Position numbers and translations under genes: made by a program. Below are positions 10,771-21,489 of a DNA stretch of 64,000 nucleotides, piece after piece (positions within the stretch are counted from its first letter, which is position 1; every line of letters begins with the position of its first letter). The notes beneath the pieces are model-generated. The model ran no database searches. It saw nothing but the letters and a program-made list of their open reading frames with translations, and had not been told where the DNA came from. The DNA lies in contig CAUYUJ010001305.1 of assembly GCA_963575745.1 (NCBI GenBank), forward strand, positions 1 through 64,000. The letters are read 5' to 3'. Source of the DNA: Prorocentrum cordatum. Lineage: Eukaryota; Sar; Dinophyceae; Prorocentrales; Prorocentraceae.

Positions 10771-10890
10771 CCCAACAACAAATGTTGTCCAAAACCGACA
10801 GCGGCAGCTGTTGGGCAGGCGCCCTTCTGTCCCAGATGGACGACGTCCGCGGCGGCACCGACAGCGAATCCTGTTCGAAATGAAAGGGAA
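10771..10890 (+). repeat. Dispersed repeat G, copy 1
   Basis: The order AATGTTG, ACCGACAGCG, GCTGTTG and GCAGGCGCCC, followed by GCGGCG-CACCGACA sequence, matches 26598-26715. It directly follows repeat A here. Confidence 0.65.
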
Positions 10891-11169
10891 CTGCGGTCGG
10901 TCCTCCTGCCAACTCTTGCTGTGCCCGTTCCGTGGTGAAGACACCCTCGCAGCCCGCAAGGGGCGGGGGGGGGGGCGCGAATGATGGGGGGACGATACGT
11001 GGGGAGGGAAGAAAGGTACCCTTCTCGGGCGCCAGAGGCCCTCCCCATTCTGGGCCCGAAAGCACCCCTCCAGGGGCCCTGAAGGGCCCCTTCCTGCAGC
11101 ACTCGCTGCCCCGCCCTTCACTGCCCCACCCCCCTGATGCGCCCCCCTCGGCAACACACAGGAGCGGCC

Positions 11170-11334
11170 CTGGGTAAGAGTGGCCTTCGGTGCGCGGCTT
11201 CTTGGGCTCCGAAGGGGGGGCCCAACACCAGCGCGCAGGACGCAACGATCGCATCGCGCTTGGCGATCGGAGGGGCCCCGATGAGCCCGCGCCACAGGTC
11301 ACTCTGGCGAAGGATCACTTTTGCGTCTGTGCGC
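11170..11334 (+). repeat. Dispersed repeat B, copy 1
   Basis: It contains TGCGCGGCTTCTTGGG, CGCTTGGCGATCGG, GGGGCCCC and CACAGGTCACTCTGGCGA. Related copies lie at 33545-33690 and, more diverged, 61690-61830. It abuts the foldback element that begins at about 11335. Confidence 0.6.
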
Positions 11335-11572
11335 CCCTAGAGGCCTCCTAGATGGGGTCGGAGTAGATGGGGTCGGAGGATCTCGCCACACCGTCGATAC
11401 ATCGGCGATGCATCGGCGATGCATCGGCGATGCATCGGCGACATCGGCGATGCATCGACGACGTCGACGTGAAGCAAATCGGGCTGCACATCGAGCCGCA
11501 TCGGCAATGTATTGGCGATGCGGCGCGGTCCTCCGACCCCATCTACTCCGGCCCCATCTAAGAGGCCTAGGG
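11335..11572. mobile_element. Foldback/MITE-like element, copy 1 (40-bp terminal inverted repeats)
   Basis: The arm at 11341-11380 (AGGCCTCCTAGATGGGGTCG to GGTCGGAGGA) is the reverse complement of 11529-11568 with two mismatches. The interior carries GCATCGGCGAT-type units five or six times, themselves palindromic, followed by GTGAAGCAAATCGGG. Diverged or truncated copies are at 30122-30246 and 62146-62312. There is no coding capacity, so it would be non-autonomous. No clear target-site duplication is visible. Confidence 0.8.
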
Positions 11573-11790
11573 CCCCCCAACGGGGGGAGGGGGGGCGGGG
11601 CAGGCCGCCGGAGCCCTGGCCTGGGCCCCGCAGCGCAGGCACGACGTCTTGCGGCAGAGAGGGCACCTCGCGGCGAGGGGCGCGCCCACGGGCCGCGGCT
11701 GCCGGGCCGCGGCTGCCAAGCCTCTGGCTCCTCCTCCTCGTCCTCCTCCCCGCCCAGCGTCCTCATCCTGCTCCTGCCCCCTCCTCCTCG

Positions 11791-11875
11791 TCCCACGTCC
11801 CACGTCCCACGTCCCACGTCCCACGTCCCACGTCCTCCTCCTCCTCCTCCTCCTCCTCCTCCTCCTCCTCCTTAT
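11791..11875. repeat. (TCCCACG)6 followed by (CTC)n
   Basis: A perfect 7-bp tandem repeat at 11791-11832 passes directly into a (CTC)n run. A second CTC run lies at about 12150-12187. Confidence 0.9.
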
Positions 11876-12544
11876 CCGCCTCCTCCGCCTCCGCCTCCTC
11901 CCTCCCGCAGCGCCGGGGGTCCCGAATCCGAGAGGGCCCCCAGGGCCAGGCGGGCGGCGCACGCCCGCGCCCGCGCTCGCCCGCGCCCACGCTCGCCCGC
12001 GCGCGCGGCCGCCGCGGCCGAGCCAGGCGGCGGCGGGGCCGGCGGCGAGGCAGGCGGCGGGGCCGGCGGCGGGGCCGGCGGCGCCGGGGGCGGCGGCGCG
12101 CGGTGCGGGCAGCTCCTCGGCCTCTGGCTCCTCCCCGCCCACTGCCTCCGCTTCTTCCTCCTCCTCCTCCTCCTCCTCCTCCTCCTCAACCTCCGAGCGC
12201 CGTGCTTCTACGGTTCGAGCCCCCCTTATCCTTGTCCACCTCCTCCTGCCCCCTCCTGCTCCCGCAACCCTTCCCGCATTTAGCGTTTTTTTGTTGTGTG
12301 TGCTTGCTTTTGGCCGCCACTTGTCGTTTTGATAGGTTTTCCACCAGCCGCGGCTTGCTTCTCTTCCTTTTTCTCCTCAAGGGGGGGGGGGAGAGGAGCA
12401 GGAAAGGGGGGAGGGGAAAAAGGGTAATGATGGCGGTGATGACGGTAAGCCTTCGCCAGTTGCCCCAAACGCATCAAACATCCAAAGAGGTCCACCGCCG
12501 ACCCGAGGACTCCGCGCGGATCTCCGAGAGCTCAGATGCCTCGA

Positions 12545-12781
12545 TCTTACCGCCCGCCTCCTCCTCCTCCTCCTCCTCCTCCTCCTCCTCCACTTCTCCC
12601 TCTCTCCTCCTCCTCCTCCTCCTCCTCCTCCTCCTCCTCCACTCCCCTCCTCCTCCCCTCCTCCTGCTCCTGCTCCCTCCTCCTCCTCCTCCTTTTGCTC
12701 CTCCCTCCTCCCCTCCTCCTCCTCCTCCCCCTCCTCCTCCTCCTCCTCCTCCTCCTCCTCCTCCTCCTCCTCCTCCTCCGG
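12545..12781. repeat. (CTC)n microsatellite, interrupted
   Basis: Long CTC arrays broken by single-base changes and short C/T words. A smaller array lies at 13329-13363. Confidence 0.95.
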
Positions 12782-12910
12782 CGTCCTCCTCCCCCCCCTG
12801 CCCCCATTCCCCTTCTCCCTGTCTTGCCGCTGGTGGCGCGCAGCTGCACGCGGGTTCGCCAGGCCGGGGCGCGCCCCCGCGCCTGGCCGCTTCGCCGGGC
12901 CGGCACGGGG

Positions 12911-13166
12911 GCGCCAGCCGCCTTGAGGGCCTCTGGGCCCCCAACCGCCTCGAGGGCTTGTGGGCCTGTGGCCCCGCATGCTCGTCCATCGGCGGCGAGC
13001 GAGGGGGGCAAATGAGACGGAGAAGACCTTCTCAGGGGGCGCCAACCGCCTTGGGGGCCTCTGGGCCCCCAACCGCCTCGAGGGCTTGTGGGCCTGTGCC
13101 CCCTCATGCTCGTCCATCGGCGGCGAGCGAGGGGGGCAGATGAGGCGGAGAAGACCTTCTCAGAAG
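12911..13166. repeat. 128-bp tandem duplication
   Basis: The unit starting GCGCCAGCCGCC at 12911 recurs at 13039. Both end with GCGGCGAGCGAGGGGGGCA and GACGGAGAAGACC or a close variant. Confidence 0.85.
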
Positions 13167-13492
13167 GCGGCGGGACGTCTCAGATGCCCTCTGCCTTCAG
13201 GGAGGCCTAGAAGACTTCTCAGGTGGCTGGGGGGCTTCCGGACCTTCTGAGGAGGATCTGTCTTTTTCGCATCCCCCCTCGCTCGCCGCCAAGTCCAACG
13301 TCTGTTTTTCCCCCCTGTCCCTCAGTGGGTCCTCCTCCTCCTCCTCCTCCTCCTCCTCCTCCTCCTTGATTTGGTACACGACTCGAGAGGGTGTGGGCAC
13401 ATGGCTGGAATATGGCCTGGTCTCGCGTGCCCGGGCCAAATCCTGCAGGTGCGCTCCATGGCAGGAGAGCCCAGAAAATCGAATCTGCAATT

Positions 13493-13684
13493 AAGTCGGG
13501 CCTGTCCCCCTACAGGGGGGTTGTCGACGAAACATAAAAGATACCCCCCAAAAAATACCCCAAAAAGGCCAAACAATACCCAAAACATAGTCCCCATACA
13601 ATTTTTGGAATAGTTTTTGACTATGTTTGGGGTATTTGTTTATTCTTCGTCGAAAATCCCCCTGTAGGGGGACAGGCCCGACTT
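13493..13684. mobile_element. MITE-like element with long terminal inverted repeats and 10-bp flanking repeat
   Basis: The left end AAGTCGGGCCTGTCCCCCTA (13493 on) is the exact reverse complement of the right end (to 13684). The inverted repeat continues for about 60 bp through CAGGGGG, TCGACGAA and AAATACCCC. The centre (ACATAGTC, then GACTATGT) is also self-complementary, so the whole 192 bp can fold. The flanks GAATCTGCAA (13481-13490) and GAATCTACAA (13685-13694) look like a 10-bp target duplication with one difference. Long inverted repeats with a 9-10 bp duplication recall Mutator-type MITEs, but no transposase is present to test this. Confidence 0.82.
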
Positions 13685-13938
13685 GAATCTACAAGTCGGA
13701 TCGGCGACCGAAATGAACCGGATCGGCGGAAATCGGCAGCCGAATCGAGAGACCTGCGTCAGCAGGAACGGCCAGCAGAACCGGCAGAAATATCGGCAGG
13801 TCCACCTGGGGAAATCGGAATCCAGATCGGAACCCGAAGTCGACTCGAAGCCAGATCGGAAGCCATCGAATCGGACCCGAATCCGGAAACGCATCGAACT
13901 CGGGTCGGGCGAAAGGGTGGGATAGCAAAGGGGGGGTT

Positions 13939-14095
13939 TGAGAATCAGCTCACGTAGCTGATTTTCCCGGCGCCTCCCGGCGCCGGAGGCGGCCATGTAT
14001 ATCGAGGAATGGGCCCCGTGAGGCCGAAAACAGCTGCATGCAGCAAATTTCGTAACCCGTCCTTTCCCAATCCCCCCCCCTTTCGCCCGGCCCGA
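13939..14095 (+). mobile_element. 157-bp multi-palindrome element, copy 1
   Basis: It begins TGAGAATCAGCTCACGTAGC and ends CCCGGCCCGA. It carries three palindromes: ATCAGCT/AGCTGAT, CCGGCGCC/GGCGCCGG and AGCTGCATGCAGC. A near-identical copy is at 45530-45685 in unrelated flanks, which marks it as a discrete, probably mobile, short element. It has no coding capacity. Confidence 0.82.
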
Positions 14096-14310
14096 CGAGC
14101 CCGCGGTCGAATCGAACCGCATCGAGCCGCGAGGCATCGCCGCGAGCCCTGCGCCGGCCGGGACTCTTCGAGGGGAGCCCCGGGCGCGCGCGGCGGAGAG
14201 AGGCCCGCGCCCCCTCCGCGGGCGCCCCCCGCGGTACGCGACGCGCCCCCTCGGAAGCAAGCGCGAGGTTTTTCACGGTGGCCGGCGCGCGAAGCGCGGC
14301 CCACGGGGTC

Positions 14311-14670
14311 CGATGCTCGTGTCTGCAGTCGCCAACTCCGGCGCGAGCGTGGACATATTGGGGTCCTGGGGCGCCGCCACGTGGCGGGAAGACCGTGTGC
14401 TTCATCTCGAGGAAAGAGAACTGTGCACATGCACCGATTCTGGCCAGGCCCATCCTGAGCCCAGGATCGGTGCATGCGCCCTCTTTACCGTGGCCAGGAA
14501 TGTATGTGCACCGATCCTGGGTCAAGGATGGACGTTGTAAGGATCGGTGCATGTGCATAGTTCTCTTCGCCCGAGTGTCTGCAGTCGCCAACTCCGGCGC
14601 GAACGTGGAAATGTTGAGGTCCTGGGGCGCCGCCACGTGGCGGGAAGAACGTGCGCTTGATCTCGAGGGG
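14311..14670. repeat. Direct duplication enclosing a nested inverted repeat
   Basis: The block GTGTCTGCAGTCGCCAACTC ... GGCGCCGCCACGTGGCGGGA ... GCTT-ATCTCGAGG at about 14315-14412 is repeated at about 14575-14670. Between them 14415-14438 (AGAGAACTGTGC-ACATGCACCGAT) pairs with 14543-14566 with one mismatch. Inside, CCCAGGATCGGTGCAT at 14460-14475 pairs with the region around 14507-14522. The middle 150 bp could form a long hairpin. Confidence 0.8.
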
Positions 14671-15887
14671 AGTGCAAGGAACCCACAAAAAGATGGCACA
14701 CGGCAGTCGGAAGCGGTTTAGGTACAGATATGGCGCACGAGCGCATACAAAGCAGATTGGGCCGAGGCCCTCCCAGAGAAAAACCAGGCACAGCAGACGC
14801 TCATCGGCTCTTGAAGCGGGAAGGCCCCGGGGAGTCCCAAACTATACCTACCTTCAACGACCGGCGTGCACGCGCCCAGCCGCGTGCACGAACACAGCCC
14901 CCCTCAGTCCGCAACGCGCGCGCAGTGTGGGAGGCCTGGACATTGGCACCAACACCAGCACAGGGGTTTGCCTCCACATGGGGAAGATGATCCTCGATTT
15001 CGGTGTTGGTGGTAATATTTCGGTCACCTTGGAAGCCAGAATATTACCACCAGCACTGAGATCCGGATCGTCTTCCCTCGGTGGATGCACACCGCCGATC
15101 TTGGTGTTGGTGTCAACCTCTAGGCCTGCGACAGTACGGGGGGAGGGAGGGAGCAGGGAGAGGGGGGTGGCAGGCCTCCTCAGCAGGGCGACGGGGCCTC
15201 CCAGGGGCCCTCTGGCCTCCAGAGAGGCCGTCTGCGTCTCGCGGGGGGGAGGCGCAGAGGACGCTGCTCCGGAGGCCGGAGGGCTCCTGGGCCTCCCGGC
15301 AGGCCCGCCCCTCCTCGCCTCGGCTGCCCCGATACGCCGCACGCGGCACGTGGCGTGTCGGCACGGGGCTCAACACGCAGACTGAAACCGCAGGCCTGGC
15401 GCGGTGCACTCGCCAAAAAAAAACGTGGACCAGCACGTGCCGAGCCCACACGCGGCGTGCCAACACAGACGTCTTGAACACCGGGCGCAGCAGGGCAGCT
15501 AAGCTCCTCACTACCCCCCCAGGCTCGCCGCCGAATCCTTTGACGCGGTGATCTTTGCCATCCGCGGCCCCGGGGGGCTCCCGACCCCTTCCCCAGGGGC
15601 AGCTTCCGCCCCGCATCCGTGCCCGATGGCCCCAGGGCCCGATCACGGGCCTCTGCGGGGCGGGGATCGGGGGAAGGCGCCGCGATTGACAAACATCACA
15701 ACGTCCGAATCCTGGGACCGTCGATGCTGGATCTCCGATCCCAGGCCTGGCTCCCAGGACTTCCCGGGCGGCCCCCGCGGCCTCCAGAGCCACCCGCACG
15801 AGGCCCAGAGGGCCCCAGGAGCGCCGAAATGGAGCGAAAAGTCGAGGGCATCTTGGGCCAGGGGCACCTCTGGCGACCCCCGAGAGG

Positions 15888-16081
15888 AGGAGGAGGAGGA
15901 GGAGGAGGAGGAGGAGGAGGAGGAGGAGGAGGAGGAGGAGGAGGGAGGAGGGAGAGGAGGTAGGAGGAGGAGGAAGGAGCAGAAAGAGGAGAGAGGAGAA
16001 GAGGGGAGAGGAGGAGGAGGAGAGCCCGGAGGAGGAGAGGGAGGAGGAGGGAGGAGGAGGAGGAGGAGGAGGAGGAGGAGG
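15888..16081. repeat. (GGA)n microsatellite, two blocks
   Basis: A pure GGA array (about 15888-15945) is followed by interrupted GGA-rich sequence and a second array to 16081. Confidence 0.95.
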
Positions 16082-16776
16082 GGCACCCCTGGCAACCCCC
16101 GACCGCAGAGTGCGCAGAGGCACGCTGCCGGAGCGACGGGCGGCGGGCGGCGGCCAGCGGGCGGCGCCTGAGGCGCGGCGGTCCGCCCTCCTCCAGCGCC
16201 ACGCGCATGGGGCAGTCCGGGGTGGGGCACGCGCGCAGGTCCGCGGCCGAGGACACGGCCTGCTCCAGACCTTCGGGGGGGGGGCAGGGGCAGACACCCT
16301 CGAGTCACGAAGCAGTCCACGGCGCGAGGTGCTTCGCGCCGCTTCCGGCCTCCGGGGGACCTCGCCAGTCCTCGGGACCGTTGGCCCACGACTCTGGATG
16401 GAACCCCGGCCCCAGGGAATCGGTGGAGAGCTCTGGGGGTCCGAAGATGTGGAAGAATCATGGCAACAGGGTCTGGGCCTGATGCTGTTAGAGAACGGCG
16501 TCATGCTCACCATTCTGCAGGCGGCTCAGAAGTGCCGCCGCGCTACAGCAAGGAGGGAGCGAAACGAAAGTGTCCCCTGCAACAGGGCTACTGTTTCGCG
16601 GCCTCGGTGAGCTGCGTCGCGCCGCGTGGGAATGTCTCGTGTGTACGTCTGCACTTATGTACGTGTGTATGTATGTTTGCATGCTTGTATACACGCGCTT
16701 TTCCCTCGATTCAACCATATATGTATACATGTCTACACATTTATAGATGTACATAAGTATGCATATGTATATCTAT

Positions 16777-16981
16777 GGGCGATTTCGGAAACCCTGAACC
16801 CAGAAACGCTTTCATCTCTTGAGGACAAAATATTTCACTTCCGCCGGCTTCCCTTTCGCCGGCTTCCGCCAGCTTCCGCCGGCGGAAGCGGCCTAGTTTC
16901 ACTTCCGCCGCCCTTCCACCGCCCTTCCGCCGAGGAAGACATGACAAATCCTTCGATCCTCGAGGGCAAAGCCCTATTTGG
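16777..16981 (+). repeat. Dispersed repeat C, copy 1
   Basis: It starts GGGCGATTTCGGAAACCC and continues through CGCTTTCATCTC, TTTCACTTCCGCCGGCTTCC and CCGCCCTTCCGCCGAGGAAG. It matches 32366-32700. Here CTTCCGCCGGC words are locally repeated; the 66-bp unit present in the other copy occurs once, diverged. Confidence 0.75.
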
Positions 16982-17738
16982 AATGCCCATGTACATGCAT
17001 ATACACACTGCACACGCTCTTCCCGCCCCATCCCGCTCTTCTCCGAGGCCGCCCACGGCGACGGGCAGGCCGCCAGCAGCCTGGAAGGGCGCAACACCAA
17101 CGCACCAACGACATTCCCTGAGATCCTGGCGTTGCATTGTTTTCACAACGGGCGTTTTCGCCTTGATTCGGGCCTGGGGACCCTCGCAGACCGATCCGCC
17201 TCGAAAAATGACCCAGAAAGATGAGGTCGGGGGCTCTGGTTGCGATCTTGTGCGATGCTGCAATTTTTCTGCAACGTCAGATCTCAGGGTGACAACCGAG
17301 CGGATCGAACCGGGTGAACGCATCCCACTGCGTCGCGGCCGAACCGAGCGAATCGCGGACACCCGTCCTCCCACCCTTCTCCTCTCCTCCGCCTCTTCAT
17401 CTCCCCTTCTTCCTTCTTCCTAACGGCACCGAAGCACGAACGCTAAAGAGATGCAACACATTAAACATAGGAGGAGGGGTGGAAGAGGATGAGGAGGATG
17501 AGGAGGAGGAACGCCCGTGGCTCCAAGGGATCAGCTCGCCTAGGCGCACCGGGGGGCGACTGGCACCTCAGCGTCGGCGAGTGTGGAAGTTGTGCTTCGG
17601 ACGGTCTGGAGGAGACCGCCCCTCAGGAAGGAGGAAGAAGAGGAAATGGCGCGCCCAGGCGGAGCTCGGCGCGAGACGCCCGTCACACCTGGGCCATGTC
17701 CTCAGTCAGTGCGCCTGCTTGCACGGGAAGCGGGGAGG

Positions 17739-17777
17739 AGGAGGATGAGGAGGAGGAGGAGGAGGAGGAGGAGGAGG

Positions 17778-17812
<35 letters not shown>

Positions 17813-17930
17813 AACCGTCCTCGTGTTCTCCTCCTCCTCTTCCTCCTCCTCCTGCTCCTCTTACCTTCCCCCTCCCTTTCCTCCTCCTCCTTCTCCTCCT
17901 CCTCCTCCTCCTCCTCCTCCTCTTCCCCTT
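17739..17930. repeat. (GGA)n, (GCA)n and (CTC)n in succession
   Basis: GGA repeats to about 17778 are followed by nine GCA triplets to 17811 and then CTC-rich arrays at 17824-17930. A further GGA array follows at 18049-18100. Confidence 0.93.
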
Positions 17931-18179
17931 CGCCTGTCCCCCGCGTGCCCTCCCCCCAAAACCCTGTCCCCCTCCCGCTGCGGAGACGAGCTGCTCAGAG
18001 ACGGGCTGGTGGGGATGAGCAGGAGGCGGACAGCGATGGCGGGCAAGAGGAAGAGGAGGAGGAGGAGGAGGAGGAGGAGGAGGAGGAGGAGGAGGAGGGA
18101 GGGAGGAGAAGGCAGAAGACGAAGGCCAGATGCGGGATCCAGCCCCCGCACTCGGGGCACTGCTTCCGCGGGGCTGGCC

Positions 18180-19975
18180 TCAGCCCGCTGGCTGCCACCG
18201 CTCAACGGCGGCACGGCGGGCGACATCAGCCAGGAGTACGAGGACATCGAGGTGCTCCAGCTACGGAACCTGCAGGTACATGGACGTGACGAGCCCGACG
18301 GGGCCTAGGCCGCTGCGAGCTGCGGCGCGCAGGAGCAAATGGAGTGCCCTGTCACTCTTGGCCGCCGCCATGACGAACGTGCGAGCTGATGGCGAGCAGA
18401 CGTACGTGCCGAAGTACGACCAGTGCAAAAGCATGTACGATACGTACAACACCAAGTACGACACCACGGACGACAAGGCCGAGCAGCCCGAGGGGTGGCC
18501 AGGTACATTGTCGTGGAGATGCCGGTGGACCACGGCTACGCCGCCCACGACGAAGACGACTACGACGCCTACAACGACTACGACGAACACAATGGCTACG
18601 ACGACTGCGCCGCGTACGGCTTCCTCACCCTGCCGCCAACCGTGCCCGCAGAGTTTCGAGGGCCACCAGGGGAGCTTCGAGGGCCACAGCAAAGCTACGA
18701 CGGAATGGCGGAGAGCTGTGACGGCGCGACGGCAAGAAGCAGGACTTCGAATACCACTCGCACAGCCACCAGGGCCACCAGTAAAACTTCGAGACTGGCT
18801 AGCTGAGCTACGAGGGCCACCAGCAGAGCTACAACGGCAAGAAGCAAAGCTGCAGCTTCGAGAGCCACTGGCTGAGCCTCGAGGGCCAACAGCAGAGCTT
18901 CGACGGCAAGAAGCAGAGTTTCGAGAGCCACCAGCTCTGCTTCGAGGGCCACCAGCAGAGCTACGACGGCAAGAGGCAGAGTCTCGAGGGTTATTGGATG
19001 AGCTTCAGGAGCTACCAGTTGAGCTTCGAGAAACAACCAGCTGAGCTACTGGGGCGACGCAGAGCTACGACGGCAAGAACCTGAGCCCCGAGAGGCACCA
19101 GCAAAGCTACGCGAGCCAGCAGCGCGGAGCATCGAGAGCCGGCAGCCGAGCTACGAGGGCTACCACGAGAGCTGTGAAAGGGCAAGCCGTGGAGCCTCGA
19201 GAACTACCGGCAGCGCTACGGGGAGCATCCGCAGAGCTCCGAGGGCCACCGGCGGTGCTGCGAGACCCACCAGCCGAGCTCCGAGGGCGACCAGCAGCAT
19301 TTCTGAGGGCACCCAGAGTGGCTCTGAGGGCGACAGGCAGAGCTTGGAGAGCCACTCGAACAACTACGAGAGCCACTGGCAGGGCCACCGGCAGAGCCTC
19401 GAGAGCCACCAGCAAAGCCTCGGGGGCCACCAGCAGAGCTGCATGGGCGACCCGCAGACCCACGACGGCGACCCCGAGGAACTCCGAGAGCTGCCGGCAG
19501 AGCTTCGAGGGCCGCCCACCCCACCACACTACGAGGGCCACAAGCAGAGCTTCGAGGGCCACCAGCTGAACTACGAGAGTCACAAGCAGAGCTTCGAGGG
19601 CCACCAGCCGAGCCACGACAGCCACAGGGGGAGCTCCGAGAGCCACCATCTAAGCTACACGGGCGACCAGCGGAACCGCAAGGGCCACGCGCTGAGCTAC
19701 GAGGACCACCGGCTGAGCTCGGAAAGCCATCAGAGGAGCTACGAGATCCAGCTGAGCCGCGAGGGCAAGAAGCAAAGCTACTCGGACCACACCCCGGAGG
19801 CACGACGGCCACAAGCAGAGGTTCCAGGCCCACCAGCAGAGCCTTACGGGCAAACGGAAGGGCAATCAACAGAGCTAGGAGGACTTCCCGCATAGCTACG
19901 ACGGCCACGGGCAGAACCGGGAGGGCAACCAGTGCGGCTTGTCGGACTCCGCGCGAAGCCAAGCCTAAACGGCAA
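18180..19975 (+). pseudogene. Decayed gene encoding a SYEGHQQ-type repeat protein
   Basis: An N-terminal piece ends GDISQEYEDIEVLQLRNLQ before a GTACAT donor at 18276. It is followed by Tyr/Asp-rich pieces (MTNVRADGEQTYVPKYDQC from 18371; HDEDDYDAYNDYDEHNGYDD near 18580), each in a different frame. From 18650 a 21-24 bp unit (GAGGGCCACCAGCAGAGCTTC) encodes repeats such as SYEGHQQ, SFDGKKQ and SFESHQL. No frame stays open: the repeat moves through all three frames and meets in-frame stops, for example S-TAG-EDF near 19876 where the repeat would have TAC. It is either a pseudogene or a gene damaged by assembly indels. The product is unknown; composition suggests a low-complexity structural or matrix-like protein. 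Confidence 0.5.
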
Positions 19976-20039
19976 AGAGGAGGCGCCAGGCCCCTACGAC
20001 GCGGACGCTGCTCAATAGGTTTTCCAAGGAGGATCTACC

Positions 20040-20288
20040 GACATTCGCGTCAAGGCGAGCAACATTGAGATGGTTGGCGAGCGCCCTAAGAAGTAGATCG
20101 CATTCGAGTTCCAGGCCGAATGCCGCGCCATCCAGTACGGCGACATGCTGTTCAATGATTTCGTTTTCGAAAAGATGTCAGGTCTGGCAGCCGCCGAGGG
20201 GCAGCCTGGCGTCGCTGTCTTCTTCGAGCTACTGTTCGACGACGAAGCGACCTTCGACAAGTGCTGCGAACAGATGACACCAACGACT
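20040..20288 (+). pseudogene. Conserved-looking coding block with one in-frame TAG
   Basis: One frame reads DIRVKASNIEMVGERPKK, TAG at 20094-20096, then IAFEFQAECRAIQYGDMLFN, DFVFEKMSGLAAAEGQPG and VAVFFELLFDDEATFDKCCE. The balanced composition is unlike the surrounding shadow frames and suggests a real globular exon. A second TAG lies just upstream (after YDADAAQ, near 20016). It directly follows the repeat gene and may be its C-terminal exon. No family is recognised. Confidence 0.42.
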
Positions 20289-20734
20289 ACGGCGAGACGG
20301 GCCTATCCGAAGGTGCAGACTACCTCTAGAAATATACTCGCCTTAACGCAATGTGCCACAGCTGCATAGATTCCCGATTCCGTCGACATCGCTGCAGGCA
20401 ATGGCATTACATGTACAGTTGCGTCTTCGGCATTTACGCTGTAACTTCTTCTTCTCTTCCCCCTCTGCGCCCTGAGCCTCGGGACGAAAGACGGACACGT
20501 GGCCTCCCTGCCCCGCCCCCCCGTTCAACGGAAAGAAGGTCCCCCGGTGGTCCCGGGAGGGGCCCCGCGCACCCTGCACGCGGCGCGCCCGTCGGCGCGC
20601 GCGCGGCGGCGCGCAGCTGGGAACGCGCGGAGGCACGCTGCGGCGGGGGGGGAGGCGGTGGACGACGACGACGAAGACAAGGGCAAGAGGCGGAGAAAGA
20701 AAGAGAGGATGAGGATGAGGAGGAGGAAGAGGGG

Positions 20735-21075
20735 GGGGGAATGAGGAGGAGGAGGAGAAGGAGGAGGAGGAAGAGGAGGAGGAGGAGGATAAGGAGGAGA
20801 AGAAGGACGAGGTGAAAGCAGAAATAGAGCTGGAATGACAAGAGGGGGGAGGAGGAGGAGGAAGAGGAGGAGGAGGAGGAGGAGGACGAGGAGGAGCAGA
20901 AGGAGAAGAGGCAGGCAGGCAGAGCACAGAGGGGCGGGCAGGCAGGAAGAGGCGAGAAGGGAGAAAAAAAGGGAGGAAGAGGAGAAGGAGGAGGAGGAGG
21001 AGGAGGAGGAGGAGGAGGAGGAGGAGGAGGATGGAGGAGGAGGAGGAGGAGGAGGAGGAGGAGGAGGAGGAGGAG
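20735..21075. repeat. (GGA)n-rich microsatellite
   Basis: GGA arrays with short interruptions, densest at 20990-21075. Another array follows at 21309-21352. Both strands give only Glu/Gly/Arg or Ser/Pro/Leu runs. Confidence 0.93.
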
Positions 21076-21419
21076 GGACAACGACATCGACAGCGATAAC
21101 CTCGAGGGGAGCAGAAAAAGGGCAAGCACGAGGACGAGGAGGACGTAGAGGGCGGGGAGAGAGGGAGGGAAGAGGGACGTGGGGCCAAAGGGGGGTACAG
21201 TGATAAGGAGGAGGGAGAAGGGGGAGGGGATGAGGGGTGACCGCGAGGAACAGATCCTGCCGACGGGGGGCGGCGCAGCAGGAGCAGGAGAGGGAGGAAG
21301 CAGGAGACAGGGAGGAGGAGGAGGAGGAGGAGGAGGAGGAGGAGGAGGAGACACGCCGCGCACGCCGGCCTGAACAGGCGCCACCAGCTGCAAGTGTTGG
21401 GGAGCGCCGCCGGCTCGAA

Positions 21420-21486
21420 AACAGAAGTTTGGTGGATCAGAACCGGCGGAGCGACACGCTAAGTAAACATTCCCAACCGTACACAA
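21420..21486 (-). repeat. Copy of the GCGACACGCTA dispersed repeat
   Basis: AACCGGCGGAGCGACACGCT, then AAGTAAACATTCCCAACCGT, is the reverse complement of the start of the copy at 23430-23632 (ACGGTCGGAAACTCTTGCTT). Confidence 0.65.
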
Positions 21487-21489
21487 GCG

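Noticed and set aside
12377-13117. Pro/Leu/Ser-, Glu- and Gly-rich long frames over CTC/GGA tracts
   Set aside because: Triplet microsatellites contain no stops; openness has no meaning there. The same applies at 15.9, 20.7-21.1, 32.1-33.5, 37.2-38.05, 47.2-48.1, 49.3, 50.3 and 51.3 kb.
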